Positions 4,928 to 5,042 of a stretch of DNA of 5,042 nt are shown in pieces. Made by a program: the position numbers and the translations under genes. A model generated the notes under the pieces. It had not been told where the DNA came from and ran no database searches. It was given only the letters and a program-made list of their open reading frames with translations. The stretch lies in assembly GCA_021795275.1 (NCBI GenBank), contig JAJYPO010000167.1:1-5042 (forward strand). The letters run 5' to 3'. Within the stretch, counting starts at the first letter, position 1. Each line of letters begins with the position of its first letter. The DNA is from Nitrospirota bacterium. Its GTDB lineage: Bacteria; Nitrospirota_A; Leptospirillia; Leptospirillales; Leptospirillaceae.

Positions 4928-5042
4928 ATTCTGCGTTGAACATGTTAAAAAGCAGATCGATTCCACGGGCACAGCCCGGAATCCGAAATCGTTGTAAGCC
5001 CGCATCTCTTCATCCCACCCGGATTCGCCCGGAAATTTCACC
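4916..5042 (-). CDS. C-terminal end of an unidentified gene entering from the right edge
   Basis: Reading the minus strand from 5041 gives 41 codons without a stop before TAG at 4916-4918. The first 27 residues (KFPGESGWDEEMRAYNDFGF, then RAVPVE) have codon use and composition like real coding sequence. The final 14 (SICFLTCSTQNSLS) look less natural and overlap a hairpin. The '...NDFGFRAV' ending weakly recalls the GFR-type C-termini of formylglycine-generating-enzyme-like proteins, but this is too short to assign. The start lies beyond the window. It converges on the antitoxin gene. Confidence 0.42.
   Translation of the reverse strand, partial: VKFPGESGWDEEMRAYNDFGFRAVPVESICFLTCSTQNSLS

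Noticed and set aside
4935..4941. GTTGAAC resembling an integron attC core (GTTRRRY)
   Set aside because: I found no matching RYYYAAC partner at the right distance and no integrase or cassette layout; a 7-base match is easily chance.
4959..4983. Bulged hairpin GATTC..CGGG/CCCGGAATC
   Set aside because: It lies within the probable coding frame at the right edge and is imperfect, so it is not listed as a separate site.

Overview
The window reads as bacterial chromosome of moderately high GC (roughly mid-50s percent, an eye estimate). The sensory c-di-GMP protein, its zinc-binding-type tail, a stand-alone Rossmann protein and a decayed toxin-antitoxin pair recall Gram-negative environmental bacteria. 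An acidophile such as Leptospirillum or Acidithiobacillus is possible, but that is inference and not shown by the sequence.

Left and centre (1-3203, minus strand): one large c-di-GMP signalling gene fills almost two thirds of the window and runs off the left edge. Read 5'->3' on the minus strand it encodes TM1, a periplasmic sensor, TM2, then GAF, PAS, GGDEF (active site and I-site intact), EAL (catalytic residues intact) and a C-terminal CZB-like domain. One extra base in a 4-G run (2936-2939) breaks the frame, so TM1 and the first part of the sensor lie in one frame and all the rest in another. From the break to the window edge the frame is continuously open.

Middle (3204-3957): upstream of that gene are a 14-bp-arm AT-rich inverted repeat (3248-3286) and a 37-codon remnant of a PAS domain (3280-3393) with no start. 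Next comes a complete 128-aa Rossmann-fold NAD(P)-binding protein (3413-3799, minus) with a GTG start, a strong Shine-Dalgarno site and a good sigma70-type promoter (3877-3905).

Right (3958-5042, plus unless stated): there is a doubtful 64-aa ORF, then a degraded RelE/ParE-type toxin-antitoxin module. Its 16-bp palindromic operator (4172-4187) is perfect, its toxin carries two single-base frameshifts, and its antitoxin appears to lack about 20-25 N-terminal residues but keeps its helix-turn-helix. From 4722 to 4915 there is no gene, but there are several short perfect inverted repeats. At the right edge a minus-strand reading frame (4916-5042) looks like the C-terminal end of a gene that begins outside the window.

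I see no CRISPR array, tRNA, rRNA or transposase. No wholly new system is evident. The most informative points are the bifunctional GGDEF/EAL protein with a CZB-like tail lacking one ligand, the unannotated PAS remnant, and the decayed toxin-antitoxin module with an intact operator.
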